A DNA stretch of 64,000 nt from RPQJ01 sp963732375 (lineage in GTDB: Bacteria; Pseudomonadota; Gammaproteobacteria; Steroidobacterales; Steroidobacteraceae), in the NCBI GenBank assembly GCA_963732375.1, contig CAVSZE010000013.1, positions 1 to 64,000 on the forward strand, given 5' to 3'. A model generated the notes under the pieces. It had not been told where the DNA came from. It was given only the letters and a program-made list of their open reading frames with translations, and did no database searches. Positions within the stretch are counted from its first letter, which is position 1, and each line of letters opens with the position of its first letter. The position numbers were made by a program, and so were the translations under genes. Below, piece after piece: positions 41,387-51,039 of this stretch.

Positions 41387-44158
41387 ATGAATGTTCACCG
41401 ACACAACGCTAGCATGCATAGTCCTGTCCTGCTGCCCCGAGGTCGAGTCGTGTCCAGAGCCCGGATCGCTGCCGTCTTCAAGCCTAGTTCGATTGTGCTG
41501 GTGGGCGCCAGCGACCGGCCCGGCACGCTCGGTGACATTATCCGGCGAAATCTCGAGGCGACCGGGTTCAAGGGCCGTGTGGAGTACGTCAATTCCGCTC
41601 ACGAGCAAATTGCCGGACGACCGGCATATCGCAGCGTCCGGGACCTGACGCAGCCCACCGACGTCGCGATAATCGTGACGCCCGCGGCGACGGTCCCACA
41701 GATCATCACGGACTGCGGCGAGACGGGCATCCACGGCGCAATCATCGTGTCGGCGGGTTTCCGCGACGGCGATGAAGCGGGACGCGAGCTCGAAGCCGAA
41801 GTGAAGCGCCGGGCACGTCGCCACGGCGTCCGCTTTCTCGGCCCGAACAGCCTCGGGCTGATCCGTACCGACGTGGCGCTCAATGCCTCCTGCGGCCCGC
41901 GCCAGCCGCGCCAGGGACGGCTGGCGCTGGTTTCGCAGTCGGGTGCGCTCTGCGCAGCGGTCATCGACTGGGCGCGCGGCCGCCAGGTGGGCTTCTCGAC
42001 GGTCATCTCGACGGGAATCGGTGCCGACATCACCTTGGGCGAGATCCTGAATTTCCTCGTCCAGGATGCGGCGACCGACAGCATCATGCTCTACACCGAG
42101 GGCGTCGATGACGCACGCGGGTTCATGAGCGCGCTGCGCGCCGCGTCGCGGGTGAAGCCGGTCGTGGTGATGAAGGCGGGCCGCCACGCGGGGCGCCCCG
42201 ATGTCGCAGCCTTTCACACAGGATCGATGGTCGGGGCAGACGACGTCTTCGACGCGGCGATGCGCCGCGCGGGCGTGCTGCGGATCCGGGATTTCTACGA
42301 CCTCTTTGCAGCGGCGGCTACACTGGGCGCCGGCGCGCGCGTGCACGGCCGCCGCCTTGCGATCGTATCGAATGCCGGTGGTCCCGGTGCGATGGCCGCG
42401 GACCATGCCGGCGATCGCCGGCTGCAGTTGCCGATGCTTGCCGAGGACACTGCGCGACGGCTGCAGGCGTTGCTGCCCACCGGAAAACCGCAGGTGAACC
42501 CGGTCTACGTTCGCGCCGACGCGGATGCTGAACTATTTGCGTCCGTCGCGCGCGTCGTCCTCGACGATCCCGGGGTGGATGCGCTGCTCGCGATCCTCAC
42601 GCCCTACGCGCTGTCGGAGCCTGACACGCTCGCGACCGAGTTGGTCGCGATTGCCGGAGCGCAGCGCAAGCCCGTGTTCGCCTGCTGGATGGGTGGCGAG
42701 TCCGTGGCGTCGAGCCGCGACATCTTCGCGGCCAACAAACTACCGAACTACTCGACGCCCGAGTCGGCGGTCGATGCGATCGCCGCGCTTGCTCTGCATG
42801 CGGCGAACCAGGAACAGTTGCTGCAGGTGCCGGAACCCCTGGGGCCTGCGTCGGCTCCGGACCGGGCCGCCGCCCAGGTCATCATCGATGCCGCGCTGGA
42901 ATCGGGCCAGGAATGGCTGGACCTCGCGCAGTCGAAGAGCGTCCTCACGGCGTTCGGGATCCCCGTCCTGCACAGCGTGCGCGCCGAATCTTCGTCGGAA
43001 GCGGCGAAGGCAGCGCGGCGCGTAGGCTTCCCGGTCGCGATGAAAATCCTGTCGCCGGACATCCCTCACAAGACTGATGTCGGAGGCGTTCGACTTGGCC
43101 TCGCGGACGAGGCGGCGGTCCGCAGCACCTATGCGGCGATGCTCAGGCAGGTTGCCCGCGCACGTCCGGACGCGGCGCTCGACGGCGTGTTGATCGAGCC
43201 CATGTACGGCCAGGGCCAGGGTCGCGAGGTGATGATCGGCGTGGTGCGCGACCCGGTGTTCGGCCCGGCGATCAGCTTCGGGCTCGGGGGGACACTCGTC
43301 GAGGTCATACGCGACCGGGCCGTCGCTCTTCCGCCACTCAACACCTTCCTCGCGCGCGACCTGATCAGTCGCACGCGCGCGAGCATCGCGCTGCAGCCCT
43401 TGCGCGGCGCCCCGGCCGCGGACCACGAGGCCGTCGAGAACATCCTGCTCAGGGTCTCCGAGCTCGTCTGCGAGATGCCGGACATCGGCGCGATCGACCT
43501 GAACCCGGTCATCGTCACGGAACAGGGCGCGGTCGTCGTCGATGCACGACTCGGCGTCCTGCGCAGCCCGCCTGCGGCACTGCCGTACGCGCACGTCGCG
43601 ATCCACCCTTATCCGAGCGGGCTCGTGGAGCGCATCGAGCTCCAGGACGGCACGGCCGCGACGATCCGGCCGATCCGCCCGGAAGACGCGGCGATCGAGG
43701 TCGCATTCGTACACGGCCTGTCGGAGCAGTCGAGGTTCCTGCGCTTCATGTTCACCGTCCACGACCTGACGCCGGCGCAACTCTCGCGATTTACGCAGAT
43801 CGACTACGACCGGGAAATGGCGCTGATTGCGGTGACCGATACGCCGGCCGGGGAGAAGCAGATCGGTGTCGCCCGCTACATCACGCTCTCGGACGAAGAG
43901 ACCTGCGAGTTCGCGATCGTGGTCGGCGACGACTGGCAGGGCAAGGGACTCGCGCGCCGGCTGTTCAGCATGCTGATAGACACCGCGCGCGGCCGCCGGC
44001 TCAAGGTGATGACCGGAGTGACGCTGCGGGAGAATGGTCGAATGCTCGACCTGGCGCGCGCGAACGGTTTCGGAATCAAGACGGACGTGGACGACCCGTC
44101 GCTGATGCAGATGACGCTGGACCTGCAGGCGGCGTCGCCTGCCCGAACTGACATATGA
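41387..44158 (+). CDS. NDP-forming acyl-CoA ligase fused to GNAT acetyltransferase (Pat-like)
   Basis: About 923 residues. The order is a CoA-binding domain (FKPSSIVLVGASDRPGTLGD), succinyl-CoA-ligase-like domains (LALVSQSGALCAAVIDWARG; AFHTGSMVGADDVFDAAMRR with the phospho-histidine position kept), an ATP-grasp domain (GFPVAMKILSPDIPHKTDVG) and a C-terminal GNAT domain (ATIRPIRPEDAAIEVAFVHG, GDDWQGKGLARRLFSMLIDT). This is the layout of Pat/YfiQ lysine acetyltransferases that control acetyl-CoA synthetase. A later Met at 41414 is an alternative start. Confidence 0.93.
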   Translation: MNVHRHNASMHSPVLLPRGRVVSRARIAAVFKPSSIVLVGASDRPGTLGDIIRRNLEATGFKGRVEYVNSAHEQIAGRPAYRSVRDLTQPTDVAIIVTPAATVPQIITDCGETGIHGAIIVSAGFRDGDEAGRELEAEVKRRARRHGVRFLGPNSLGLIRTDVALNASCGPRQPRQGRLALVSQSGALCAAVIDWARGRQVGFSTVISTGIGADITLGEILNFLVQDAATDSIMLYTEGVDDARGFMSALRAASRVKPVVVMKAGRHAGRPDVAAFHTGSMVGADDVFDAAMRRAGVLRIRDFYDLFAAAATLGAGARVHGRRLAIVSNAGGPGAMAADHAGDRRLQLPMLAEDTARRLQALLPTGKPQVNPVYVRADADAELFASVARVVLDDPGVDALLAILTPYALSEPDTLATELVAIAGAQRKPVFACWMGGESVASSRDIFAANKLPNYSTPESAVDAIAALALHAANQEQLLQVPEPLGPASAPDRAAAQVIIDAALESGQEWLDLAQSKSVLTAFGIPVLHSVRAESSSEAAKAARRVGFPVAMKILSPDIPHKTDVGGVRLGLADEAAVRSTYAAMLRQVARARPDAALDGVLIEPMYGQGQGREVMIGVVRDPVFGPAISFGLGGTLVEVIRDRAVALPPLNTFLARDLISRTRASIALQPLRGAPAADHEAVENILLRVSELVCEMPDIGAIDLNPVIVTEQGAVVVDARLGVLRSPPAALPYAHVAIHPYPSGLVERIELQDGTAATIRPIRPEDAAIEVAFVHGLSEQSRFLRFMFTVHDLTPAQLSRFTQIDYDREMALIAVTDTPAGEKQIGVARYITLSDEETCEFAIVVGDDWQGKGLARRLFSMLIDTARGRRLKVMTGVTLRENGRMLDLARANGFGIKTDVDDPSLMQMTLDLQAASPARTDI

Positions 44159-44201
44159 TCGGGGCTACGCCAGTTTGGGCGATCAGCAGCGGTAGGGAAC
44201 G

Positions 44202-45314
44202 ATGTCCACGCACAGCACGTACCTGCTTTACGGAGCCCAGTGCTCCGGCTATACGGCGCGGGCCCGCGCCTACCTGATCAAGAAGAACATCGCCTATATC
44301 GAACGCGTCCCGAGCGGCTGGACGTACCTGGTCACGGCCCGACGACGATTCGGGCAGGCGACGATCCCGATGCTGGTCACGCCCTCAGGGGAATGGGTGG
44401 TGGACAGCAGCCTGATCGTCGACCGCCTGGAGCAGGATTTTTCCGCGCACCCGGTGACCCCGACCGATCCCGTCCACGCGCTCGCCAGCATGCTGATCGA
44501 TGCCTGGGCGACCGAGATGTGGCTGCCGGTCATCATGGGCACGCGCTGGCGCGAGGCCCAGATCAACTATCCGTCGTGGCGTGAGGAGATCGGCGAGGGT
44601 TTTTTCGTTGGACTGCCCAAGTTCATGAAGAACGCGCTGGTCGATCGCATCGCGCGCACCTTCTCTGGTTACCTGCCGATCCTTGGCGTGACCGACGAGA
44701 CGTGGCCATTGCTCGAGACATGGATGTTCCGCATGCTGGACGCGCTGGACTTGCATTTCGCGGCGCACCCCTACGTGCTGGGCGAGCGCGCGACGCGCGC
44801 CGATTTCGGCCTGATGCTGCCGATGTACTGCCACCTCACCCACGATCCGAGCAGCCGCCCCTACGTGCAGCAGCGGCCACACGTTTACCGCTGGGTCTGG
44901 CGCATGCACCAACCCTATCCGACGGACGTCGCGCCGCCGCTGCCGGTCATCGGGACGCCGCTGCCTGCAACGCTCGACCCGATCATTCGCAGCATCGTCG
45001 ATGACATGCTGCCGATGGCGGAGGCCACGCAAGCCGCGCTGCAGCCGGTGCTGGCCCGGTCCTCGCCCGGTGACAAGCTGCCCCGCCACCTGCCGAACGT
45101 CGAGTATCCGTTCGGAGGCGGCCGACACTGCCGACTCGGCCTCGTCATACTGCTGTGGTACCTGCAGCGGGCCCGTGACCTCGTGGCCACGATGCCACCG
45201 GCAGATGCCACGCGCTGCCGCGACTGGCTTTCAGCGATCGGTGGCGAGCGGCTGCTGGAGATGGACATTCCGCGACTGCGGCTGCTCGCTGGCACGACGC
45301 TGGCCCTGGCCTAG
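44202..45314 (+). CDS. glutathione S-transferase-fold protein with long C-terminus
   Basis: A 370-residue protein. The N-terminal 80 residues are a thioredoxin-like GST domain (STYLLYGAQCSGYTARARAY, ATIPMLVTPSGEWVVDSSLI). The helical half includes FAAHPYVLGERATRADFGLM. It is longer than the usual 210-230 residues because of an extra C-terminal domain (RHLPNVEYPFGGGRHCRLGL). The substrate is unknown. It lies 43 bases after the acyl-CoA ligase. Confidence 0.88.
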   Translation: MSTHSTYLLYGAQCSGYTARARAYLIKKNIAYIERVPSGWTYLVTARRRFGQATIPMLVTPSGEWVVDSSLIVDRLEQDFSAHPVTPTDPVHALASMLIDAWATEMWLPVIMGTRWREAQINYPSWREEIGEGFFVGLPKFMKNALVDRIARTFSGYLPILGVTDETWPLLETWMFRMLDALDLHFAAHPYVLGERATRADFGLMLPMYCHLTHDPSSRPYVQQRPHVYRWVWRMHQPYPTDVAPPLPVIGTPLPATLDPIIRSIVDDMLPMAEATQAALQPVLARSSPGDKLPRHLPNVEYPFGGGRHCRLGLVILLWYLQRARDLVATMPPADATRCRDWLSAIGGERLLEMDIPRLRLLAGTTLALA

Positions 45315-45358
45315 CGGCTGTCGCACCCCGGGGAGGCCGTCGCCACGAGGAACGGACG

Positions 45359-46126
45359 ATGAAACTTACCGCGAATGATCTCGCAGCGAAAGACCCGTTC
45401 CCGCAGTGGCGGTTCCTGCAGCTTACGATGCTGTTCATCGTCTGGTTGCTGGTGTATCCGCGGCTCGAGCGCGCCTGGGTCGCACACGTGGTTTTGCAGA
45501 TCCTGCTGTTCGACCTGCTGCTGGTGACGATCTGGGCGACGCCGCACTGGGGCCGGGTCCACAGGCTCCTGGTCGGATTCCTGCTGCTCTCGATCGGGGC
45601 ATCGATCATCGCCCTGCTTCCCTTGCCGCAGAACTGGGCCCGGGTAAACGCCATGGTACAGGGCCTGCTGCACCTGCCGATCCTCGCGGCCTGCGTGACC
45701 GGGATACTCACGTTCGTTTTCCGGGCGGAGCGGCCGACGCTCGACGGCATATTCGCAACGGTCGTGGCCTACCTGCTGGTCACGATGATCTTCGGCCAGT
45801 TGTACGAGATCGCACTGGCCTGGAACCCGGACGCGTTGCACCTGACGGTGCCGCTGGACCAGATGACGCTGCAGGCACGGAGCGGTGAAGTTCTTTATTT
45901 CAGCATCGTGACCATGTCCACGGTCGGCTATGGAGACGTGCTGCCGACGTCGGAACTTACGCGGATGCTGGCTGCGGTCGAAGCTGTCTTCGGACAGTTC
46001 TACGTCGCGGTGATCGTCGCGGTGTTCGTCGGCATGTACGCGGCGCAGGCCCGGGACGAGATCAAGGTGCGCCGTGCACGCGCGCACAGCGACGACGACC
46101 AAGGGGACCCAGATGCGGCCAACTGA
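45359..46126 (+). CDS. K+ channel-like membrane protein
   Basis: A 255-residue protein with about six hydrophobic segments. The pore signature is FSIVTMSTVGYGDVLPTSEL, including the GYGD selectivity filter, followed by the last helix FYVAVIVAVFVGMYAAQA. This is the Ion_trans_2 pore, predicted to pass K+ across the inner membrane. No RCK or cyclic-nucleotide domain follows. It is encoded just after the GST and convergent with the peptidase. Confidence 0.92.
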   Translation: MKLTANDLAAKDPFPQWRFLQLTMLFIVWLLVYPRLERAWVAHVVLQILLFDLLLVTIWATPHWGRVHRLLVGFLLLSIGASIIALLPLPQNWARVNAMVQGLLHLPILAACVTGILTFVFRAERPTLDGIFATVVAYLLVTMIFGQLYEIALAWNPDALHLTVPLDQMTLQARSGEVLYFSIVTMSTVGYGDVLPTSELTRMLAAVEAVFGQFYVAVIVAVFVGMYAAQARDEIKVRRARAHSDDDQGDPDAAN

Positions 46127-46147
46127 CCGACCGGCTGGGGCCCGGAC

Positions 46148-47584
46148 CTATTGCCCGGGCTCGCCCGCGAGCATCTTTGCGAGCACGTGCCAGTACTCGA
46201 GGCCGGCGTAGAACGATGCGACCGGTATCCGCTCGTTCAGCCCGTGGGAGAAATCGTCGCTGCCCTTGATGAACAGGCTGCTGACGCCATAGGTCGGGAT
46301 GCCCGCCGCGCGGAAGCGTGATCCGTCGGTCGCATAGGCTGCCATTTCCGGTACGATCGGCACGCCCGGATAGTCCGCGTGCACGGCTGCCGTCACGGCG
46401 GCGACAACATCGGGTCTCATCGGCGACGGGTCGCTCGGGCGAGCAGTGCCGACCTGGGTCACTTCGACCTTTCCGCCAGCGAGGCGCTGCAGCGTGGCCT
46501 GGACGTCGTCCACCGGCACACCGGGGAATACACGACAGTTGACGGTTGCGGTCGCCGACTGCGGCAGCGCGTTCTCTGCGTGACCGCCCTTCAGCAACGT
46601 GGCAACGCAGGTGGTACGAACCTTTCCAACCTGCTGCGGATTGGCCGACAGCACGTCGGCGGCAGCCGTGTCGTGCGGGTCGGCGGCGAACTGCGCCATC
46701 GCCTCGCCGAGCGGGCCCGGTGTCACCTTCGCGGATTCCCTGAAGCTGCCTGTCGTCCAGTCGTTCCACATCACCGGGAACTGGTAGGCCTTCAGCGCCT
46801 CCAATGCGTCGGCGAGCTCATAGATGGCGTTGTCTGCCCGTGGCTGCGAGCTGTGGCCGCCGGGATTGTGTGTCGTCAGGTCGAAGCTCGCGTAGTACTT
46901 CTCGGCTCCCTGCAGGTAGTAGACCTCCGGCTTGCCGGTAATGTCGTTCAGCACACCCTGCCCGCCGTCACTGTTCAGCGCGAATTCCGCTCCCTTGAGC
47001 CGCACCGCGAGGTCGCCTGCGGTTTCCATCTGCGTCTCCTCGTCGCCGGAAAACGCGATCACCAGGTCGCGCGACGGCACGAAGCCCTCGGCCTTGAGCC
47101 GCAGGAACGTTGTCGTCAGCAACGCGACTTCCGGCTTCACGTCCTCGGTTCCGCGCCCGTAGAAGTAACCGTTCTCCTCGACGAGGGTGAACGGGTCGCG
47201 CTGCCAGTCGGCGGGGTTCGCCTCGACGACGTCCATGTGCGCAAGGAAGACGATCGGCTTCGCGGCGCGATCGGCGCCGCGGTAGCGAACCACCAGCGAC
47301 GCCGTCTCGCCGTGCGGGATGATCTCGATATCCTCCGCCGCAAACCCGCCCGCCTGGAACCTGCCAGCCAGGTACCTCGCCATCACCGGCACCTGCCCAC
47401 CACCCTCCACCGTCTTGAAGGCAATCAGCGTCTGGAATATTTCGCGCGCCTCGGCGCGAACGGACGCCGGCGTGGTGACGTCAGGATCTGCGGCCTTCGT
47501 GCCGTCCGCATTCGCAGCGCAGGCAAGCAGGGTTACGCAGGCGACCGATGCCGACGTCACGATTTTCGTCGCGCGCACCGTCAT
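46148..47584 (-). CDS. exported M20-family metallopeptidase
   Basis: A 478-residue protein. The N-terminus is a signal or lipoprotein leader (ASVACVTLLACAANA). The metal site is in VFLAHMDVVEANPADW, GRGTEDVKPEVALL and AFSGDEETQMETAG, and the dimerisation domain carries THNPGGHSSQPRADNAIYEL. It hydrolyses peptides or amidated amino acids in the periplasm. The ATG overlaps the RhlE stop (ATGA), so it is translationally coupled to rhlE. Confidence 0.92.
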   Translation of the reverse strand: MTVRATKIVTSASVACVTLLACAANADGTKAADPDVTTPASVRAEAREIFQTLIAFKTVEGGGQVPVMARYLAGRFQAGGFAAEDIEIIPHGETASLVVRYRGADRAAKPIVFLAHMDVVEANPADWQRDPFTLVEENGYFYGRGTEDVKPEVALLTTTFLRLKAEGFVPSRDLVIAFSGDEETQMETAGDLAVRLKGAEFALNSDGGQGVLNDITGKPEVYYLQGAEKYYASFDLTTHNPGGHSSQPRADNAIYELADALEALKAYQFPVMWNDWTTGSFRESAKVTPGPLGEAMAQFAADPHDTAAADVLSANPQQVGKVRTTCVATLLKGGHAENALPQSATATVNCRVFPGVPVDDVQATLQRLAGGKVEVTQVGTARPSDPSPMRPDVVAAVTAAVHADYPGVPIVPEMAAYATDGSRFRAAGIPTYGVSSLFIKGSDDFSHGLNERIPVASFYAGLEYWHVLAKMLAGEPGQ

Positions 47585-48840
47585 CTCCTCCCGCCGCTGC
47601 GGCGGCCCTGCGAGCGCTGGCTGTAGCCGCCGGCGCTCTGCGATTGCGCCGGCCTCGCGGGTCGCGACGGGCGCGCGGCATGCGGGGCAGCGTCGCTGGT
47701 GAACTTGATCCCCGAGCGATCGAGCGGCAGCACGTTGATCTTGCGGCCGAGCACACGCTCGATCGCCCGCAGGCGGTCGCGTTCGTCGCTCGAGACCAGC
47801 GACAGCGCGTGGCCCTCGCTGCCGGCGCGGCCGGTGCGTCCGATGCGGTGCACGTAGTCCTCGGGCACGTGCGGCAGCTCGTAGTTGACCACCTGCGGCA
47901 GCTCGCTGATGTCGAGGCCTCGTGCCGCGATGTCGGTCGCGACCAGCACCTGCACCTTGTTGTCCTTGAAATCGGCAAGCGCCTTGGTGCGCGCGTTCTG
48001 GGACTTGTTGCCGTGAATGGCCGCGCAGTTGATGCCGTCGCGCTCGAGTTGCTCGGCGAGCCGGTTGGCACCGTGCTTGGTGCGGGTGAACACCAGTGTC
48101 TGCGGAGTTGCCGCCTCGCGCAGCAGGTGGCTCAGCACCGCCCGCTTTTCGCCCTGCTCGACCAGGTGCACACGATGCTCTACCAGTTCGGCCGGGGCGT
48201 TGCGCGCCGCCACTTCGACCGTGAGCGGGTCGTGCAGCAGTCCTTTTGCGAGCGAGCGGATCTCTTCCGAGAAGGTCGCGGAGAAGAGCAGGTTCTGGCG
48301 CTTTTTCGGCAGCGCGGCCAGCACCCGGCGGATGTCGCGGATGAAGCCCATGTCCAGCATGCGGTCTGCTTCGTCGAGCACGAGGTAGCGGACCTTCGTC
48401 ACGTCGATCACGCGCTCTTGGATGTGATCGAGCAGGCGGCCAGGCGTGGCGACGACGATGTCCACGCCCTGGCGCAGCGCCTCGACCTGCGGCTTCGGGC
48501 TCACGCCGCCGAAGACCAGGATCGTGCGCTGACTCAGGTAGCTGCCGTACTGCTGGAAGGCCTCGCCGACCTGGGCGGCAAGCTCGCGAGTCGGCACCAG
48601 CACCAGCAGTCGCGGTGCACGCGATCCGCGCGGGTTCGGGTGTTCCTCGTCGAGGCGCTGCAGCAGCGGCAGCGCGAATGCAGCCGTCTTGCCGGTACCG
48701 GTCTGCGCCGCGGCAAGCAGGTCGCGGCCGCCGTACACCGCGGGAATCGCGTTCAACTGGATGGGCGTGGGGGTCGTGTAGCCGCGTTCCTGCAACGAAC
48801 GCAGCAGCGGGGCCGGAAGGCCAAGGGATTCAAAAGACAT
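47581..48840 (-). CDS. rhlE: DEAD-box RNA helicase, RhlE type
   Basis: A 419-residue protein from MSFESLGLPAPLLRSLQERG. All motifs are present: TPTPIQ, AAQTGTGKTAAF, PTRELA, TPGRLLDH, DEADRMLD, SATF, ATDIAARGLDI and HRIGRTGR. A Ser/Arg/Gly-rich tail follows (QSQSAGGYSQRSQGRRSGGR). It remodels RNA in ribosome assembly and RNA decay. Upstream residues in the frame from 49053 include a REP-like repeat and are not part of the gene. Confidence 0.95.
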   Translation of the reverse strand: MSFESLGLPAPLLRSLQERGYTTPTPIQLNAIPAVYGGRDLLAAAQTGTGKTAAFALPLLQRLDEEHPNPRGSRAPRLLVLVPTRELAAQVGEAFQQYGSYLSQRTILVFGGVSPKPQVEALRQGVDIVVATPGRLLDHIQERVIDVTKVRYLVLDEADRMLDMGFIRDIRRVLAALPKKRQNLLFSATFSEEIRSLAKGLLHDPLTVEVAARNAPAELVEHRVHLVEQGEKRAVLSHLLREAATPQTLVFTRTKHGANRLAEQLERDGINCAAIHGNKSQNARTKALADFKDNKVQVLVATDIAARGLDISELPQVVNYELPHVPEDYVHRIGRTGRAGSEGHALSLVSSDERDRLRAIERVLGRKINVLPLDRSGIKFTSDAAPHAARPSRPARPAQSQSAGGYSQRSQGRRSGGRR

Positions 48841-49206
48841 GCAAATACCATCGCGCTTCTCCCGCATGGCGGGAACCGGAGGAAGCGTCATTGATTCAAT
48901 GACAGGATCGGGGGCGCGAAAATGCAGACCACGATGAGTCTGCAGGAGGAGCCGCGGAAAGAGGGGACATTCTCCTTTTTCGTTCGTGACGAAAAAAGAG
49001 AATGTCCCCTCTGTCGAAGAGCCTCGTGCGCAGACCGGACTGCGCGGCGGCAAACTTGCGGTGCATGTTGCCTGAAATGCCGGAGTATTGCCCGATTATC
49101 GCGGTTTTATCACCCGGATCAGAGGCTTACGTCCATCCGCAGGTGGCTGGACGGGTGGTGCAGGCAGCCGCCCACGGCCCCGCGGACGTCCGCCGGCGGC
49201 CGCTCA
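48841..49206. other. intergenic with REP-like palindrome
   Basis: About 366 bases holding the palindrome at 48961-49011 and otherwise nothing recognisable. Confidence 0.5.
48961..49011. repeat. REP-like inverted repeat
   Basis: Two 23-base arms (48961-48983 and 48989-49011) starting GAGGGGACATTCTC pair with one mismatch around a five-base loop. The GGGGACATTCT motif is typical of repetitive extragenic palindromes associated with RAYT transposases. No RAYT gene is in the window. Confidence 0.7.
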
Positions 49207-49881
49207 TCAGGTGCCGACGAGCTTCGAAAACCACCCGCTGACCTGGCTCATGACGCCCTCGGAATTCATGCCGACTCGCAGGACAAGCCACAGCAGCGCG
49301 CCGATATACAAGGAGGAAATGCCGGCCACCACGTAGCCGATGAGCAACAACACTCCATCGCGCTCCGCCATGCCGAGGCACAACAGGATGATGGCGATGG
49401 CCGGTAGCGTGTTGGCCAACGGCACGAACGGCAGCGGCGCCATCAGCAGCAACACGGCGATCACGATCGTGACTCCGTGCAGCGAGTTCACCGGCGCCGA
49501 TCCCGTCAGCAACAGCAGCCGAGGCTTCACCAGGTGTTCGATGCGCGCGCTTGCCCTCCGGGCCCGGCCCAGCACCTGCTGCACCGTCGCGCTGGGTAAC
49601 TGGTGGTCAAGCAGGCGATCGGGCAACCACGGCAACCTGCCCAGGATGACCGCCACCCCGATCAGCAGCATCGGCAAGCCAAGCGCGGTGCTCATGAATG
49701 GAAGCGACACTGGAATAAGGAACGGCATTGCCAGGATGGCGCTGAACACCAGCAGCCCCTGCTCGCCGACGTGGCCCAGCAGTTCCCGCAGCGTGACCAT
49801 GTGCCCACCCACCGCCGCAGCCGTGGCCGCCAGTGCGTCAGACAGTCGTACATCGGGGTTGCGGAACTGGACGGCGGTCAT
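49207..49881 (-). CDS. ExoD-family membrane protein
   Basis: A 224-residue protein with four or five hydrophobic helices: AILAMPFLIPVSLPFMSTAL GLPMLLIGVAVI, VTIVIAVLLLMAPLPFVPLA NTLPAIAIILLCLGM and LLLIGYVVAGISSLYIGALL. This is the ExoD pattern, a family linked to exopolysaccharide production in rhizobia; its biochemical function is not known. It is divergent from the thioesterase. Confidence 0.88.
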   Translation of the reverse strand: MTAVQFRNPDVRLSDALAATAAAVGGHMVTLRELLGHVGEQGLLVFSAILAMPFLIPVSLPFMSTALGLPMLLIGVAVILGRLPWLPDRLLDHQLPSATVQQVLGRARRASARIEHLVKPRLLLLTGSAPVNSLHGVTIVIAVLLLMAPLPFVPLANTLPAIAIILLCLGMAERDGVLLLIGYVVAGISSLYIGALLWLVLRVGMNSEGVMSQVSGWFSKLVGT

Positions 49882-49931
49882 CGTTGTTGCCGGCTATCAT
49901 TCGGGTCGGACGCCCGCACGTCAATCGAACC

Positions 49932-50387
49932 ATGTCCAGAATCGACCCACACCGCCTCGATCCCTCGTACTACCCGGTAAAGGTCGCGATCCTCGCACGT
50001 TACGCGGACGTCGATCCCCTCTGGCACATCAACAACATCGCGATTGCGCAGTACTACGAAGAAGCGCGCGTCGCGGTGGGCGCGCGGATGCTGGGCGGCG
50101 TACGTATTCCGACGCCGGCCGGCGAGCGCGTGCTGATCGCGCACCAGTCCATCGACTACGTGCAGGAAGCGGGTTACCCGGGCACGCTCGAGGTCGGGGT
50201 CGGCGTGCTCAAGATCGGCACGACCTCCTGGACCTACGGCATGGGCATGTTCCAGCAGGCCCGTTGCGTGAGCGTCTCGAGTGCCGTCATGGTGCTTGCA
50301 GACGACAATGGTCCGATACGGCTGCCGGACATATATCGCGGGCGGCTGCAATCGTGGCTGCTTGACGCCGGAGTCGACGGCGAGTAA
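49932..50387 (+). CDS. acyl-CoA thioesterase (4HBT hotdog)
   Basis: A 151-residue protein from MSRIDPHRLDPSYYPVKVAI. The catalytic Asp region is ARYADVDPLWHINNIAIAQY YEEAR. The hotdog strand continues as HQSIDYVQEAGYPGTLEVGV. It hydrolyses an acyl-CoA, exact chain unknown. The frame upstream to 49833 overlaps the divergent exoD gene and is not used. Confidence 0.9.
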   Translation: MSRIDPHRLDPSYYPVKVAILARYADVDPLWHINNIAIAQYYEEARVAVGARMLGGVRIPTPAGERVLIAHQSIDYVQEAGYPGTLEVGVGVLKIGTTSWTYGMGMFQQARCVSVSSAVMVLADDNGPIRLPDIYRGRLQSWLLDAGVDGE

Positions 50388-50424
50388 TCGGGATCGAATG
50401 CACTGACAACCACGGAGTATTGCC

Positions 50425-51036
50425 GTGTCACGACTCACTGAGTTCCTGAAGACGACGCTGGTCGGCGGGTTGTTGTTCCTGGTACCCGTGGTGCTGGTCG
50501 GTCTCGTGCTGCGCCACGCGCTGCAGCTTGCCGGCAAGGTGGCCAGGCCGATCGTGGCGTTCTTCCCGTATAACCAGTTCGCCGGAATCGCGTTGGGCAC
50601 GATCTTCGCCGCGCTGATGCTGGTCATGATCGCATTCCTGGCCGGCCTCGCGGCGCGCACGAATACCGGCCGGAGACTGACAGGCTGGGTGGAGCAGTCC
50701 TTCCTGGGCAACATGCCCCAGTATCGCGTCGTCACCAGCATGGCCGAGGGCCTGGCGAAGATCGAGCATAGCGAGGGCCTCGTTCCCGTAATGGTGAGCA
50801 CCGACGGGTCATGGCAGCTCGGCTATGCGCTCGAGGAACTTGGGGGCGGCTGGACAGCGGTGTTCATCCCGCAATCGCCGACGCCGATGTCAGGCAATGT
50901 CCTGTTCGTGCCAGCCGCGAAGGTTCGACCGCTTGGAATTGGAATCCACGAGGCCATGAAACTGGTAAAGCGCATGGGCATGGGTTCGGCAGAAGCGCTG
51001 AAGGGCGTGGACTTCACGCCGCCTCGCGAGGCTTGA
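50425..51036 (+). CDS. DUF502 membrane protein
   Basis: A 203-residue protein with GTG start. Two N-terminal helices (GGLLFLVPVVLVGLVL and IALGTIFAALMLVMIAFLAG) are followed by the DUF502 domain with FLGNMPQYRVVTSMAEGLAK, AVFIPQSPTPMSGNVLFVPA and IHEAMKLVKRMGMG. This is an inner-membrane family of unknown function. Confidence 0.92.
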   Translation: MSRLTEFLKTTLVGGLLFLVPVVLVGLVLRHALQLAGKVARPIVAFFPYNQFAGIALGTIFAALMLVMIAFLAGLAARTNTGRRLTGWVEQSFLGNMPQYRVVTSMAEGLAKIEHSEGLVPVMVSTDGSWQLGYALEELGGGWTAVFIPQSPTPMSGNVLFVPAAKVRPLGIGIHEAMKLVKRMGMGSAEALKGVDFTPPREA

Positions 51037-51039
51037 GCC

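Noticed and set aside
48841..49053. Upstream extension of the rhlE frame
   Set aside because: It includes the REP-like palindrome and no helicase-related residues; the standard start MSFESLGL is at 48840.
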